A stretch of 64,000 nt of DNA from MPNP01 sp963668325 (GCA_963668325.1 OY764222.1:1736001-1800000); one strand, 5' to 3'; shown: positions 34,562-44,253, counted from the first letter of the stretch. A program made the numbers and translations. Notes: a model not told the origin generated them from the letters alone.

Positions 34562-35527
34562 ATGGCTAGATCCAAAATTTCGTTAATCGGAGCTGGCCAA
34601 ATTGGCGGTACCTTGGCCAATTTGGTTGCAATGGAGGAATTAGGCGATGTAGCAATTTTTGATATTGTTGATGGGATACCGCAAGGGAAGGCTCTGGATA
34701 TTGCTGAAAGTTGCCCGGTAATCAAGTCTGATATCAGCTTGGTTGGAAATAATGATTATAGTTGTATCGCAGATTCAGATGTTTGTATTGTAACTGCTGG
34801 TGTCCCACGGAAACCAGGGATGTCAAGAGATGACCTTCTGGGTATTAACCTAAAGGTTATGAAAGCGGTTGGTGAGGGTATTGCTGAATATGCACCCAAT
34901 GCTTTTGTAATATGTATTACCAACCCCCTGGATGCCATGGTTTGGGCTCTAAGACATTATTCTGGATTATCGCCCAATATGGTTGTAGGAATGGCTGGTA
35001 TTTTGGATTCAGCTCGTTTCCGTCATTTCCTTTCCCTGGAATTCGGTGTTTCAATGAAAGATATAACTACCTTTGTTTTGGGCGGACATGGTGATACAAT
35101 GGTACCCTTGGCCAGGTATTCCACCGTGGCAGGGATCCCTTTGCCAGACTTGGTAGAAATGGGATGGACCACGCAGGAAAAATTGGATCAGATCATCCAG
35201 CGTACCAGGGATGGTGGTGCTGAAATAGTCAATTTATTAGGTTCAGGCTCAGCATTTTATGCTCCGGCAGCTTCGGCCATAGAAATGGCCAAATCCTACT
35301 TGAAGGATCAAAAACGAGTTCTCCCCTGTGCAGCTTATCTCGAAGGTAGCTATGGGTTGGATGGCCTATATGTCGGTGTACCGGTAGTAATTGGTAGTGG
35401 GGGTGTTGAAAGAGTTATTGAAATCAACATGAACGAGGAGGAGAATAATTTATTCATGAAGTCAGTGACAGCAGTCAAAAACCTTTTGAATGCCTGTTGT
35501 TCAATTGATCCTGAATTAGTCAACTAA
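34562..35527 (+). CDS. mdh: Malate dehydrogenase (LDH-like type)
   Basis: A 321-residue NAD-dependent malate dehydrogenase, oxidising malate to oxaloacetate in the TCA cycle. The nucleotide motif is ISLIGAGQIGGTLA, with the Asp of AIFDIVDG selecting NAD. The substrate loop GVPRKPGMSRDDLL carries Arg rather than the Gln of lactate dehydrogenase, which supports malate specificity; NPLDAMVW and the catalytic His in GGHGDTMVP follow. It heads the alphaproteobacterial order mdh-sucCDAB-lpd, 117 bp before sucC. Confidence 0.96.
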   Translation: MARSKISLIGAGQIGGTLANLVAMEELGDVAIFDIVDGIPQGKALDIAESCPVIKSDISLVGNNDYSCIADSDVCIVTAGVPRKPGMSRDDLLGINLKVMKAVGEGIAEYAPNAFVICITNPLDAMVWALRHYSGLSPNMVVGMAGILDSARFRHFLSLEFGVSMKDITTFVLGGHGDTMVPLARYSTVAGIPLPDLVEMGWTTQEKLDQIIQRTRDGGAEIVNLLGSGSAFYAPAASAIEMAKSYLKDQKRVLPCAAYLEGSYGLDGLYVGVPVVIGSGGVERVIEINMNEEENNLFMKSVTAVKNLLNACCSIDPELVN

Positions 35528-35644
35528 ACCAAGGGGTTTTGAAGATTGTTTCACACTTGCTCATAATGATTACCTATCTCTCTATTTTAATGGCACGTTA
35601 GAAAGTCAATTTCGCCCTGAACTAAAATTAAGGAATATTATAAT

Positions 35645-36835
35645 ATGAACATCCATGAATATCAGGCTAAAGAGTTGCTTAGATCCCATGGGGCACCAGT
35701 TGCAGATGGGAGGGCAGTTCTAAGAGCCGAGGATGCCAAAACTGCTGCTGCCGAGTTGGATGGTCCCGTTTGGGTTGTCAAGGCACAAATCCATGCGGGG
35801 GGCAGGGGTAAAGGAACATTTAAGCAAGTTGATGCCGGGTCTGGTGGAGGAGTGCGGATTACGAGATCAGTTGAAGCCGCTGCCATTGAAGCCAGAAGAA
35901 TGCTTGGCCGGACCCTAGTAACTCACCAAACGGGTCCAGCTGGAAAACAGGTTAACCGAATTTATATCGAAGATGGCGCCGAAATAGACCGGGAACTTTA
36001 TCTGGCAATCCTACTGGATAGGGTTACTTCCCAAATTTCCTTCGTTTGTTCAACCGAAGGAGGAATGGATATCGAGGATGTTGCGACAAATGAACCAGAA
36101 AAAATTGTAACTTTCCGAATTGACCCTGCTACTGGAATTCAGGGTTATCATGGTCGCAGAGCTGCGGCAGCCCTAGGTTTGGGTGGCAAATCAATCAGGC
36201 AGTGTGTCAAGCTAATCCAATGCCTGTACGGGTTATTTCTCGAAAAGGATGCAGAACTTCTGGAAATCAATCCCCTGATAGTTACCAAGAGCGGCGATTT
36301 GAAATGCCTTGATTGTAAAATGGGATTTGATTCCAATGCTCTTTATAGAAATTCTTCCGTGTTGGCCCTCCGCGACGAATCCGAAGAAGATCCCAAGGAA
36401 CTGGAAGCGTCAAAATACGATTTGAATTATATTGCCCTGGACGGTGAAATCGGTTGCATGGTTAATGGAGCTGGTTTGGCCATGGCAACCATGGACATCA
36501 TCAAGCTTTACGGTTCAGAACCTGCTAACTTTCTGGATGTTGGAGGTGGAGCTTCCAAGGAAAAAGTTGTAGAAGCTTTCAAGATTATCACCTCGGACCC
36601 GAAGGTGAAGGGGATTCTGGTGAATATATTTGGCGGGATTATGAGATGTGATATTATTGCCAATGGAATTGTTGAAGCCGTAAAAGATGTAGGTCTGGAG
36701 GTTCCTTTGGTCGTAAGACTTGAGGGAACGAATGTCGAGAAGGGCAATTCAATTATCGCTGAGAGCGGTTTGAATGTCATTGCAGCTAGCAATCTTGGCG
36801 ATGCTGCTCAAAAGATAGTGGACGCTGTAAAATAA
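35645..36835 (+). CDS. sucC: Succinyl-CoA synthetase beta subunit (ADP-forming)
   Basis: A 396-residue ATP-grasp subunit that binds nucleotide and part of the CoA/succinate site. It begins MNIHEYQAKELLRSHGAPV, has the ATP-grasp Lys/Gly region VVKAQIHAGGRGKGTFK, the Mg-binding ELLEINPLIVTKSGDL, and the C-terminal MVNGAGLAMATMDIIK and FLDVGGGASKEKV segments. Length matches E. coli SucC closely. It is followed by sucD after 43 bp. With SucD it converts succinyl-CoA to succinate with substrate-level phosphorylation; here it may also process succinyl-CoA from the EMC pathway. Confidence 0.97.
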   Translation: MNIHEYQAKELLRSHGAPVADGRAVLRAEDAKTAAAELDGPVWVVKAQIHAGGRGKGTFKQVDAGSGGGVRITRSVEAAAIEARRMLGRTLVTHQTGPAGKQVNRIYIEDGAEIDRELYLAILLDRVTSQISFVCSTEGGMDIEDVATNEPEKIVTFRIDPATGIQGYHGRRAAAALGLGGKSIRQCVKLIQCLYGLFLEKDAELLEINPLIVTKSGDLKCLDCKMGFDSNALYRNSSVLALRDESEEDPKELEASKYDLNYIALDGEIGCMVNGAGLAMATMDIIKLYGSEPANFLDVGGGASKEKVVEAFKIITSDPKVKGILVNIFGGIMRCDIIANGIVEAVKDVGLEVPLVVRLEGTNVEKGNSIIAESGLNVIAASNLGDAAQKIVDAVK

Positions 36836-36878
36836 GTTATCCCTGATAAATGATATTTTAAAGAAAGTGATTTAATAA

Positions 36879-37763
36879 ATGGCAGTTCTGGTTAACCAAA
36901 ACACTAAAGTAATTTGCCAAGGTTTTACAGGTTCCCAAGGAACATTCCATTCCGAACAGGCTATCGCTTACGGAACCAGGATGGTTGGAGGTGTAACTCC
37001 TGGAAAAGGTGGAGGTGAGCATCTTGACCTTCCCGTATTTGATACGGTCCATGAAGCAAAAGAAAGCACTGATGCCGATGCAACAGCAATCTATGTACCA
37101 CCACCTTTTGCTGCTGATGCCATCCTGGAAGCCATTGATGCAGAAATCGAACTTATAGTCTGTATTACCGAAGGGATACCGGTACTTGATATGATTCCAG
37201 TAAAAAGGGCTCTTCAAGGCTCGAAGTCACGATTGATTGGACCCAATTGCCCAGGAGTTATTACTCCAGGAGAATGTAAAATTGGAATTATGCCCGGTCA
37301 TATCCATAAAAGAGGTTCCGTTGGGGTTGTTTCCAGATCAGGTACATTAACTTATGAAGCCGTCAAGCAAACTACCGATATCGGATTGGGGCAATCGACT
37401 TGTATTGGCATTGGGGGAGATCCGATAAAAGGCACGGAACACATTGACGCCTTGGAACTTTTTCTTGCTGATGATGAAACAGAATCAATAATAATGATCG
37501 GTGAAATTGGTGGTAGCGCTGAAGAGGAAGCCGCACAGTTTATTGCTGATGAAGCCTTGAAGGGAAGAAAAAAACCCATCGCTGGTTTTGTAGCGGGTCT
37601 TACTGCCCCACCAGGAAGAAGAATGGGGCACGCCGGCGCAGTGATATCTGGAGGCAAAGGAGGCGCTGCTGATAAAATCGAAGCCATGAAAAAGGCAGGA
37701 ATTGTTATTGCAGATAGCCCCGCAACCCTGGGTGAAGCCGTGTTAGAGGCAATAAAGGGTTAG
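36879..37763 (+). CDS. sucD: Succinyl-CoA synthetase alpha subunit
   Basis: A 294-residue alpha subunit that carries the phosphohistidine intermediate. TKVICQGFTGSQGTFHSEQA binds CoA, VGGVTPGKGG follows, and the active-site His lies in RMGHAGAVISGGKG. IGGDPIKGTEHIDALELFL and IGEIGGSAEEEAA are also diagnostic. It is directly between sucC and sucA, in the usual order. All catalytic residues look intact. Confidence 0.97.
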   Translation: MAVLVNQNTKVICQGFTGSQGTFHSEQAIAYGTRMVGGVTPGKGGGEHLDLPVFDTVHEAKESTDADATAIYVPPPFAADAILEAIDAEIELIVCITEGIPVLDMIPVKRALQGSKSRLIGPNCPGVITPGECKIGIMPGHIHKRGSVGVVSRSGTLTYEAVKQTTDIGLGQSTCIGIGGDPIKGTEHIDALELFLADDETESIIMIGEIGGSAEEEAAQFIADEALKGRKKPIAGFVAGLTAPPGRRMGHAGAVISGGKGGAADKIEAMKKAGIVIADSPATLGEAVLEAIKG

Positions 37764-37802
37764 CTGAATTATTAATTAATTCCAAACGATTTTGGAGACA
37801 TT

Positions 37803-40751
37803 ATGGCCGAAAAAATTTCCAACAAAGATTTGCATTCTACGAGTTTCTTGTCAGGAGGAAATGCCGAATACATTGAATTACTTCAAAGGAAATATAATAC
37901 CAACCCAGACTCAGTCGACAGCACTTGGCGAGAATATTTCAATGCCATAGGTTCCAATGAAAGTCCAAATGGGGCACGTCCTTCCTGGGCCAAGTCAAAT
38001 TGGCCCCATATCCCCAGAACAGAAAATTTATCAGCCTTGGATGGTCAATGGCATGCGGAGATAGAAGAATTCGGCCATAGCATTGAAGCCAAACTCCGAG
38101 CAAAAATTGCCTCCGGGGGAATGTTGGGGATTTCTGAGACGGAAATCCATCAGAAAGTACTTGATTCCATTCGGGCTCTAATGGTCATCAGGGCATATAG
38201 GATTAGGGGCCATCGTATAGCTACCCTGGACCCTCTTGGGCTCCATCACCATGCACCACATTCAGAACTTGATCCAGCCAATTATGGATTCACTGACGAG
38301 GATTTGGATCGTCCAATTTTCATTGACAATGTCCTTGGGCTTGAAACCGCTTCCATGCGCCAGATAATTGAGTTGGTCAGGCGAACCTACTGCGGGACCT
38401 TTGCTCTTCAATACATGCATATTTCTGATCCTGAACAATCCAGTTGGCTGAAAGAGAGAATTGAAGGTTATGGCAAGGAAATTCAATTTACCTCAGAGGG
38501 TAGGCGAGCAATTCTTCACAAGTTGGTTGAAGCAGAAGGTCTGGAGCAGTTTTTTCATGTGAAGTATACCGGAACAAAGAGGTTTGGTATTGATGGCGGT
38601 GAATCTCTTATCCCTGCCATGGAGCAAATTATTAAACGTGGGGGTTCCTTGGGTGTAAGGGAAATCGTCATAGGTATGCCACACCGGGGTCGTCTGAATG
38701 TTCTGGCCAGTGTCATGGGCAAGCCTTACAGGGCAATTTTGCACGAATTCCATGGGGGAAGTTACAAGCCAGAGGAAATTGAAGGTTCGGGTGATGTAAA
38801 ATATCATTTGGGTGCGTCCTCTGACCGGGAATTTGACGGAAATAGTGTTCATTTGTCCCTTACGGCCAATCCATCCCACCTAGAAGCTGTCAACCCGGTA
38901 GTACTTGGCAAGGTCAGAGCCAAGCAGGACCAGCTTAACGACCACGACCGTACTCGCGTTTTATCGATTTTGCTCCACGGTGATGCAGCATTTGCCGGTC
39001 AGGGTATTGTTGCCGAATGTTTTGGCTTGTCTGGACTGGACGGGCACGAAACCGGAGGGACCATCCATTTTGTCGTAAACAACCAGATTGGATTTACAAC
39101 TGCACCATTCTACTCAAGATCTTCCCCATACCCGACAGATATTGGAATGATGACAGAAGCACCAATTTTTCATGTCAATGGTGATGACCCCGAGGCTGTT
39201 GTACATGCTGCCAAGGTAGCCACGGAGTTTCGTCAAAAATTCCACAAGGATGCCATCATTGATATGTTCTGTTATCGAAGGTTTGGTCACAATGAGGGCG
39301 ATGATCCCATGTTTACCCAACCCAGAATGTATCGGAATATTAAGAAACATGAAACAACACTGGAGTTATATTCCAAAAAACTGCGACAAGAGGGTCTGGT
39401 TCCAGAAAGTGAAATTCTTGAAATGAAAACCAAATTCCGGGAAAAACTGGAAAATGAGTTGGAGCTGGCCAATGCCTATCGTCCAAATGAAGCCGATTGG
39501 CTTGATGGAAGATGGGCTCATCTTCGAACCCTGCCAGAACAGTATGAACGGGGTCGGACAGGTATTACCCCCGAAGTTATTCAGAAAATTGGGAATGGAT
39601 TGGCGAATTATCCCAATGAATTGAATATCCATCCCACCTTGAAGAGAATCCTTGCTGGCAGGAAAAAAGTTTTTACATCCGGTGAAGGTTGTGACTGGGC
39701 TATTGGAGAAGCTTTGGCTTTCGGCAGTTTGTTGCTTGAAGGATATCCCGTCAGACTTTCTGGCCAAGATAGTACCAGGGGAACTTTCAGCCAACGGCAT
39801 CTGGCTTTTATTGATCAGGAATCCGAGGAGAAATACTACCCTTTGAATCACTTGGATGAAGAACAGAAGAAACTGCAAGTAATTGATTCAATGCTTTCCG
39901 AATTTGCCGTTCTGGGTTATGAATATGGTTATTCATTAACCGAACCCAATGCCTTGGTGTTGTGGGAAGCCCAGTTTGGAGACTTTGCCAACGGAGCACA
40001 AATAATTTTTGATCAATTCGTTGCTCCTGGTGAAAGGAAATGGTTGCGGATGTCAGGGTTGGTGGTCCTCCTACCTCATGGATTTGAGGGGCAAGGGCCT
40101 GAACACTCATCGGCTCGTTTGGAAAGGTTTCTACAACTTTCGGCCGAAGATAACTGGATCGTAGCCAATTGCACAACCCCGGCCAACTACTTCCATATTT
40201 TAAGGAGGCAATTGCACCGTGAATTCCGCAAACCGCTCATTATGATGACCCCAAAGTCCTTGCTAAGGCATAAGTTAGCTGTTTCCAAACTGGAAGATTT
40301 TTACGAGGGGACCACATTCCACAGGGTGCTTTGGGATGATGCCCAAAAGGGAAATTCCGATAATACTTTGGTCGCGGATAGCAAGATCAGGAAAGTTGTT
40401 CTCTGTAGTGGGAAAGTTTATTATGATCTTCTTGAGGAAAGAGACAAGAGAGAGATAAAAGATATTTACCTATTTAGGGTTGAACAGTTGTATCCATTCC
40501 CAGCGAGAAGTTTGATTACCGAATTAGGAAGGTTCAAGCGGGCAGAAATGGTCTGGTGTCAGGAAGAACCCAAAAATCAGGGAAGCTGGTCGTTTATAGA
40601 GCCCAATATGGAGTGGGTCCTTAACCATATAAAGGCCAAAACCAAGCGGGTGCAGTATGTTGGACGACAGGCTTCAGCTTCGCCAGCCACTGGCTTGCTG
40701 GAACAGCACCGCAAAGAACAGAGCGAATTAATTGATAAAGCCTTAGAATAG
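37803..40751 (+). CDS. sucA: 2-oxoglutarate dehydrogenase E1 component
   Basis: A 982-residue thiamin-diphosphate E1 subunit that decarboxylates 2-oxoglutarate and loads the succinyl group on SucB. The N-terminus FLSGGNAEYIELLQRKYNTN is the E2-binding start, MPHRGRLNVLASVMGKP and HLSLTANPSHLEAVNPVVLG are family signatures, and the ThDP site includes HGDAAFAGQGIVAECFGLSG. The transketolase-like half has SGQDSTRGTFSQRHL and EAQFGDFANGAQIIFDQF. Length is normal. It is 11 bp upstream of sucB, within the sucCDAB block. Confidence 0.97.
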   Translation: MAEKISNKDLHSTSFLSGGNAEYIELLQRKYNTNPDSVDSTWREYFNAIGSNESPNGARPSWAKSNWPHIPRTENLSALDGQWHAEIEEFGHSIEAKLRAKIASGGMLGISETEIHQKVLDSIRALMVIRAYRIRGHRIATLDPLGLHHHAPHSELDPANYGFTDEDLDRPIFIDNVLGLETASMRQIIELVRRTYCGTFALQYMHISDPEQSSWLKERIEGYGKEIQFTSEGRRAILHKLVEAEGLEQFFHVKYTGTKRFGIDGGESLIPAMEQIIKRGGSLGVREIVIGMPHRGRLNVLASVMGKPYRAILHEFHGGSYKPEEIEGSGDVKYHLGASSDREFDGNSVHLSLTANPSHLEAVNPVVLGKVRAKQDQLNDHDRTRVLSILLHGDAAFAGQGIVAECFGLSGLDGHETGGTIHFVVNNQIGFTTAPFYSRSSPYPTDIGMMTEAPIFHVNGDDPEAVVHAAKVATEFRQKFHKDAIIDMFCYRRFGHNEGDDPMFTQPRMYRNIKKHETTLELYSKKLRQEGLVPESEILEMKTKFREKLENELELANAYRPNEADWLDGRWAHLRTLPEQYERGRTGITPEVIQKIGNGLANYPNELNIHPTLKRILAGRKKVFTSGEGCDWAIGEALAFGSLLLEGYPVRLSGQDSTRGTFSQRHLAFIDQESEEKYYPLNHLDEEQKKLQVIDSMLSEFAVLGYEYGYSLTEPNALVLWEAQFGDFANGAQIIFDQFVAPGERKWLRMSGLVVLLPHGFEGQGPEHSSARLERFLQLSAEDNWIVANCTTPANYFHILRRQLHREFRKPLIMMTPKSLLRHKLAVSKLEDFYEGTTFHRVLWDDAQKGNSDNTLVADSKIRKVVLCSGKVYYDLLEERDKREIKDIYLFRVEQLYPFPARSLITELGRFKRAEMVWCQEEPKNQGSWSFIEPNMEWVLNHIKAKTKRVQYVGRQASASPATGLLEQHRKEQSELIDKALE

Positions 40752-40762
40752 GGATTAGAAAC

Positions 40763-41956
40763 ATGTCCATTGAAATTCGGGTACCAACTCTCGGCGAAAG
40801 TATTTCAGAAGCCACTGTCGGTAACTGGTATAAAGCGGCCGGTGATGTCGTGGAACAAGACGAGGTTGTTTGTGACCTTGATACTGAAAAGGTTGCCATA
40901 GAGGTACGTTCCCCCAAAAGCGGTGTATTAAGTGAAATCGTAGCCGAAAAGGGAGTAGACGTATCTGTTGATGCCCTTTTGGCAGTGTTGAGCGAAGGAA
41001 TTCCCGAAGGTGCAGCCAAACCTGTTGCTGCAAAAGAAAGCACCGCCAAGGCACCTGAACCCAAACCCGAAGTACAACCAAAGAAAGAAAAGGCGCCTGA
41101 AGATGCTCCTTCGGCCAAAAAGATGATGGCTGAAAAAGGAATTAGTAGGGATCAGGTTTCCGGTTCTGGCAAAGACGCGCGCATAATGAAGCATGACGTG
41201 ATAAATTTCACTGATCTTTCTTCAATGACTAGCCAGCAATCCGTTGAACCAGTTGGTCAACTTGAAGAACGTATTCCAATGTCACGTTTGCGGCAGACCA
41301 TAGCCAGCAGGTTAAAATCCGCGCAGAATACGGCAGCAATTTTAACAACCTACAATGAAGTGGACATGACTGAGATCATGCGACTTCGGCAACAGTACAA
41401 GGAAGATTTTAGCCAAAAATTTGGCATTAAACTGGGCTTCATGTCATTCTTTGTAAAAGCTTGTTCCAATGCCCTCCTGGAAGTACCGGAAGTCAACGGG
41501 GAAATTGATGGGACTGATATTATTTTCCGCAAATATGTCAACATGGGGATTGCCGTAGGTACACCTACTGGTTTGGTCGTTCCGGTTATCAAAAATACCC
41601 AGGATATGAGTTTCGGCGAAATTGAACTGACCATTGCTGCTTTCGGCAAGAAGGCCAGGGACGGAAAATTAACCCTGGATGATATGCATGGTGGGACCTT
41701 TTCAATTTCAAATGGAGGAATTTATGGGTCCCTGATGTCATCACCCATATTAAATCCCCCGCAGTCAGGCATTCTGGGGATGCACAAAATACAGGAAAGG
41801 CCCGTAGTCATTGAAGGCAAAATAGAAATCCGGCCCATGATGTATCTTGCTCTTTCATATGACCACCGTATTGTCGATGGTAAGGGAGCAGTCACATTTT
41901 TGGTCAGGGTTAAGGAAGCTCTTGAAGATCCAAGGCGAATGTTACTTGAAATTTAA
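40763..41956 (+). CDS. sucB: 2-oxoglutarate dehydrogenase E2, dihydrolipoyl succinyltransferase
   Basis: A 397-residue E2 core. An N-terminal lipoyl domain (1-76) carries the lipoylated Lys in CDLDTEKVAIEV. An Ala/Pro/Lys-rich linker (about 77-112) and a peripheral subunit-binding domain (about 113-150, PSAKKMMAEKGISRDQVSGS) follow. The C-terminal acyltransferase domain ends with the catalytic SYDHRIVDGKGAVTF. It transfers the succinyl group to CoA in the oligomeric core. A short inverted repeat after the stop (ATCCCA with TGGGAT) is too weak to call a terminator. Confidence 0.97.
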   Translation: MSIEIRVPTLGESISEATVGNWYKAAGDVVEQDEVVCDLDTEKVAIEVRSPKSGVLSEIVAEKGVDVSVDALLAVLSEGIPEGAAKPVAAKESTAKAPEPKPEVQPKKEKAPEDAPSAKKMMAEKGISRDQVSGSGKDARIMKHDVINFTDLSSMTSQQSVEPVGQLEERIPMSRLRQTIASRLKSAQNTAAILTTYNEVDMTEIMRLRQQYKEDFSQKFGIKLGFMSFFVKACSNALLEVPEVNGEIDGTDIIFRKYVNMGIAVGTPTGLVVPVIKNTQDMSFGEIELTIAAFGKKARDGKLTLDDMHGGTFSISNGGIYGSLMSSPILNPPQSGILGMHKIQERPVVIEGKIEIRPMMYLALSYDHRIVDGKGAVTFLVRVKEALEDPRRMLLEI

Positions 41957-42050
41957 ACGATCCCAATCAAATGGGATGAAGTTACTTGGATTTTATGGGC
42001 TGAAACGATTTCACCAATTAACGATAGTAGAATTTGAATAAGGGAATACA

Positions 42051-43439
42051 GTGGCCGTTTACGATTTGATTGTTATTGGAGGAGGTCCGGGTGGATATGT
42101 TTGTGCTATCCGTGCCGGTCAATTAGGCCTTTCGGTCGCTTGTGTAGAAAGTAGAGAAACGCTCGGAGGGACATGTCTCAATGTAGGATGTATACCTTCC
42201 AAGGCTCTCTTGCATGCTTCCCACCTTTACCACGAAGCAACTCATAATTTCTCCAAAGTGGGAATTATAGCTGATTCTCCCTCTATTGATTGGGAAAAAA
42301 TGCTTGCCTACAAGCAATCAACGATTGACGGAAATACAGGTGGCATTGAGTTCCTGTTCAAAAAGAACAAAGTTGACTGGTTAAAGGGTAAAGGAGAAAT
42401 TGTTGAGCCTGGAAAAGTTCAAGTAGGGGATCAAACTTACCAAACCAAGAACATTGTAATCGCAACTGGTTCGGAACCTAGTTCCCTTAAAGGTGTTGAA
42501 GTTGACGAGCAAACAGTTGTCACTTCTACAGGTGCCTTGGAATTAACCGCCATTCCCGAGAATTTGGTCATTATCGGAGCTGGGGTTATTGGCCTTGAAT
42601 TGGGTTCCGTTTATGCAAGACTTGGATCAAAGGTCACAGTACTGGAATATTTGGATGGCATCACTCCGGGGATGGATTTAGAAGTAGCCAAAACACTTCA
42701 AAGATTGTTGAAAAGACAAGGCCTGGCTTTCAAACTGGGGGTAGAAGTAACTTCAGTCACGAAGGAAGATAAAGGTAATAAAGTCAGTTTTAATGTCAGA
42801 AAGTCCGGAAAAGAAGAATCCATCCAGGCAGATATTGTTCTGCTTTCTACCGGAAGAAGACCTTATACGGAAGGTCTGGGTTTGGATAAACTTGGTATCA
42901 ACCTTACCAAACAAGGTCAAATTGAAGTCGATTCTAGTTTCCAAACCGAGGTAAAGGGAATTTATGCCATTGGGGATGTGGTACCAGGTCCCATGCTGGC
43001 TCATAAAGCCGAGGATGAGGGTGTTGCCGTAGCAGAGGAAATTGCTGGCAACAAGGGTTATGTAAACCATGATGTCATTCCATCTGTGATATATACCCAG
43101 CCGGAAATAGCTGTCGTAGGTAAAACCGAAGAACAGCTGAAAGAAGCCGGTGAGAAATACAAGGTCGGGAAATTTACTTTCCAGGGTAATGCCCGGGCCA
43201 AATCAATATTTCAGGCAAGTGGCTTTGTAAAAATGCTTGCCGACAAGGAAACTGATAAGGTTCTGGGGTGTCATATAATTGGACCTTCAGCATCAGATTT
43301 AATACAGGAAGTCTGTCTGGCCTTGGAGTTTGGAGCCTCGGCCGAGGATATCGCCTTGACCTGCCATGGCCATCCCACCTATTCTGAAGCTGTGAAAGAA
43401 GCGGCACTAGCATGTGGTGACGGCGCTATTCATGCCTAG
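42051..43439 (+). CDS. lpd: Dihydrolipoyl dehydrogenase (E3)
   Basis: A 462-residue flavoprotein that reoxidises the lipoyl arm of SucB with NAD. DLIVIGGGPGGYVCAIRAGQ binds FAD, GGTCLNVGCIPSKALL has the redox-active disulfide, VIIGAGVIGLELGSVYARLG binds NAD, and the C-terminal CHGHPTYSEAVKEAA supplies the His-Glu dyad. The start is a GTG at 42051 with AAGGGAA at suitable spacing; no ATG is better placed. It follows sucB by 94 bp and completes the 2-oxoglutarate dehydrogenase complex in one region. Confidence 0.96.
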   Translation: MAVYDLIVIGGGPGGYVCAIRAGQLGLSVACVESRETLGGTCLNVGCIPSKALLHASHLYHEATHNFSKVGIIADSPSIDWEKMLAYKQSTIDGNTGGIEFLFKKNKVDWLKGKGEIVEPGKVQVGDQTYQTKNIVIATGSEPSSLKGVEVDEQTVVTSTGALELTAIPENLVIIGAGVIGLELGSVYARLGSKVTVLEYLDGITPGMDLEVAKTLQRLLKRQGLAFKLGVEVTSVTKEDKGNKVSFNVRKSGKEESIQADIVLLSTGRRPYTEGLGLDKLGINLTKQGQIEVDSSFQTEVKGIYAIGDVVPGPMLAHKAEDEGVAVAEEIAGNKGYVNHDVIPSVIYTQPEIAVVGKTEEQLKEAGEKYKVGKFTFQGNARAKSIFQASGFVKMLADKETDKVLGCHIIGPSASDLIQEVCLALEFGASAEDIALTCHGHPTYSEAVKEAALACGDGAIHA

Positions 43440-43507
43440 TATTTCAGAATAGTTTTTCTACCTAATTATAACTCAACTACGCTCAAACTAAATTAAGGGG
43501 TAATTCA

Positions 43508-43825
43508 ATGCCAAAGGAAATATGGGGTTCAAAACATCTTTGTGAAAACTGTGGTACTAAGTTTTATGACCTCCAGCGTTCCCCGGTCGAGTGTCCAGAA
43601 TGTGGAGACCATTTGGAAGTATTTTTCAAAGAAACTCAAAATAATATTCCAGATGACCAGGAACGGGGTGTTATTGACATAAGCCTTGACGACAGCACCG
43701 AAGAGTCAGTAAAGAGTGATTCTGATGACGATATTGAAGACGATGTAGATGATATATTGGACAATGACGAAGATACAGTTTCCTTGGATGAAATAAAAAA
43801 TATTACTACTGAAAACACTGATTGA
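43508..43825 (+). CDS. FYDLN-type acidic protein (TIGR02300-like)
   Basis: A 105-residue protein. The N-terminal ~45 residues form a zinc-ribbon-like unit with two Cys pairs: CENCGTKFYDLQRSP, carrying the FYDL signature, and CPECG. The rest is strongly acidic, with long Asp/Glu runs and no hydrophobic core (SDDDIEDDVDDILDNDED). The family is largely confined to alphaproteobacteria and has no established function. It follows lpd by 68 bp on the same strand. The zinc ribbon suggests nucleic-acid or protein binding, and the acidic tail may act as a disordered mimic; both are guesses. Confidence 0.85.
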   Translation: MPKEIWGSKHLCENCGTKFYDLQRSPVECPECGDHLEVFFKETQNNIPDDQERGVIDISLDDSTEESVKSDSDDDIEDDVDDILDNDEDTVSLDEIKNITTENTD

Positions 43826-43900
43826 GCAATCAGCGATTGAATTGGTAAAAATTTTTGAAACCCACTTTACAAATTTTCAAAATCCTCTATTAAATGTTCC

Positions 43901-44082
43901 TGATGGTTCCCCAGAAGTCATAAGACTGGGATTAATAGGGAATACGGTGAGGTGTAACCAGTAGGTGCCAAAGCCGTAACTGCCCCCGCAACTGTAAGTG
44001 AAAATAGCCCTTGTGGAAACCACTGACCTAGGTTGGGAAGGTACAAGGAAGTAAAACACGCAAGTCAGGAGACCTGCCATCA
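43901..44082 (+). promoter_or_regulatory. Cobalamin (adenosylcobalamin-type) riboswitch
   Basis: The conserved core is clear: AGGGAATACGGTG at the start, GCCGTAACTGCCCCCGCAAC in the middle, and the B12 box AAGTCAGGAGACCTGCC at the end. TGATGG at 43901 pairs with CCATCA near 44077-44082 to close the P1 stem. It lies about 170 bp upstream of a BtuDFC-type importer operon on the same strand, which it should repress when B12 is plentiful. The motif set is complete, so I regard it as functional. Confidence 0.95.
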
Positions 44083-44098
44083 AAGTTTGTCTTCCGGA

Positions 44099-44156
44099 CG
44101 GGGTGGGCCGGGGTGGGCCGACAGTATTATTGGACTACCGATAATCCTCCCATCCC
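44099..44156 (+). promoter_or_regulatory. Probable expression platform of the B12 riboswitch with tandem repeat
   Basis: The 10-bp unit GGGTGGGCCG occurs twice in tandem (44101-44120). The second copy, as GGGGTGGG at 44110-44117, can pair with CCCATCCC at 44149-44156 with one G-U, enclosing a second 8-bp stem (44126-44133 with 44138-44145). The first copy could pair with the same target in another register. No strong T run follows, so the mode of control is unclear. A 15-codon open frame (44202-44249) ends 4 bp before the first importer gene. Confidence 0.5.
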
Positions 44157-44253
44157 TCTCTCCTAAGGAATAAATCCGCCCTGAAAAGGGTTGAACAGTA
44201 AATGCTGGAGCTTACGAGGATTTTCTCGGGTTTCATAAAGTTGGATTAATTTA

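Noticed and set aside
39366..39878. 170-codon minus-strand frame inside sucA
   Set aside because: Antisense to a conserved enzyme; no independent support.
40621..41118. 165-codon minus-strand frame over sucA end and sucB start
   Set aside because: Low-complexity Ser/Ala translation arising opposite the Ala/Pro/Lys linker of SucB.
41958..41976. Inverted repeat ATCCCA / TGGGAT after sucB
   Set aside because: A 6-bp stem without a T run between genes that are probably cotranscribed.
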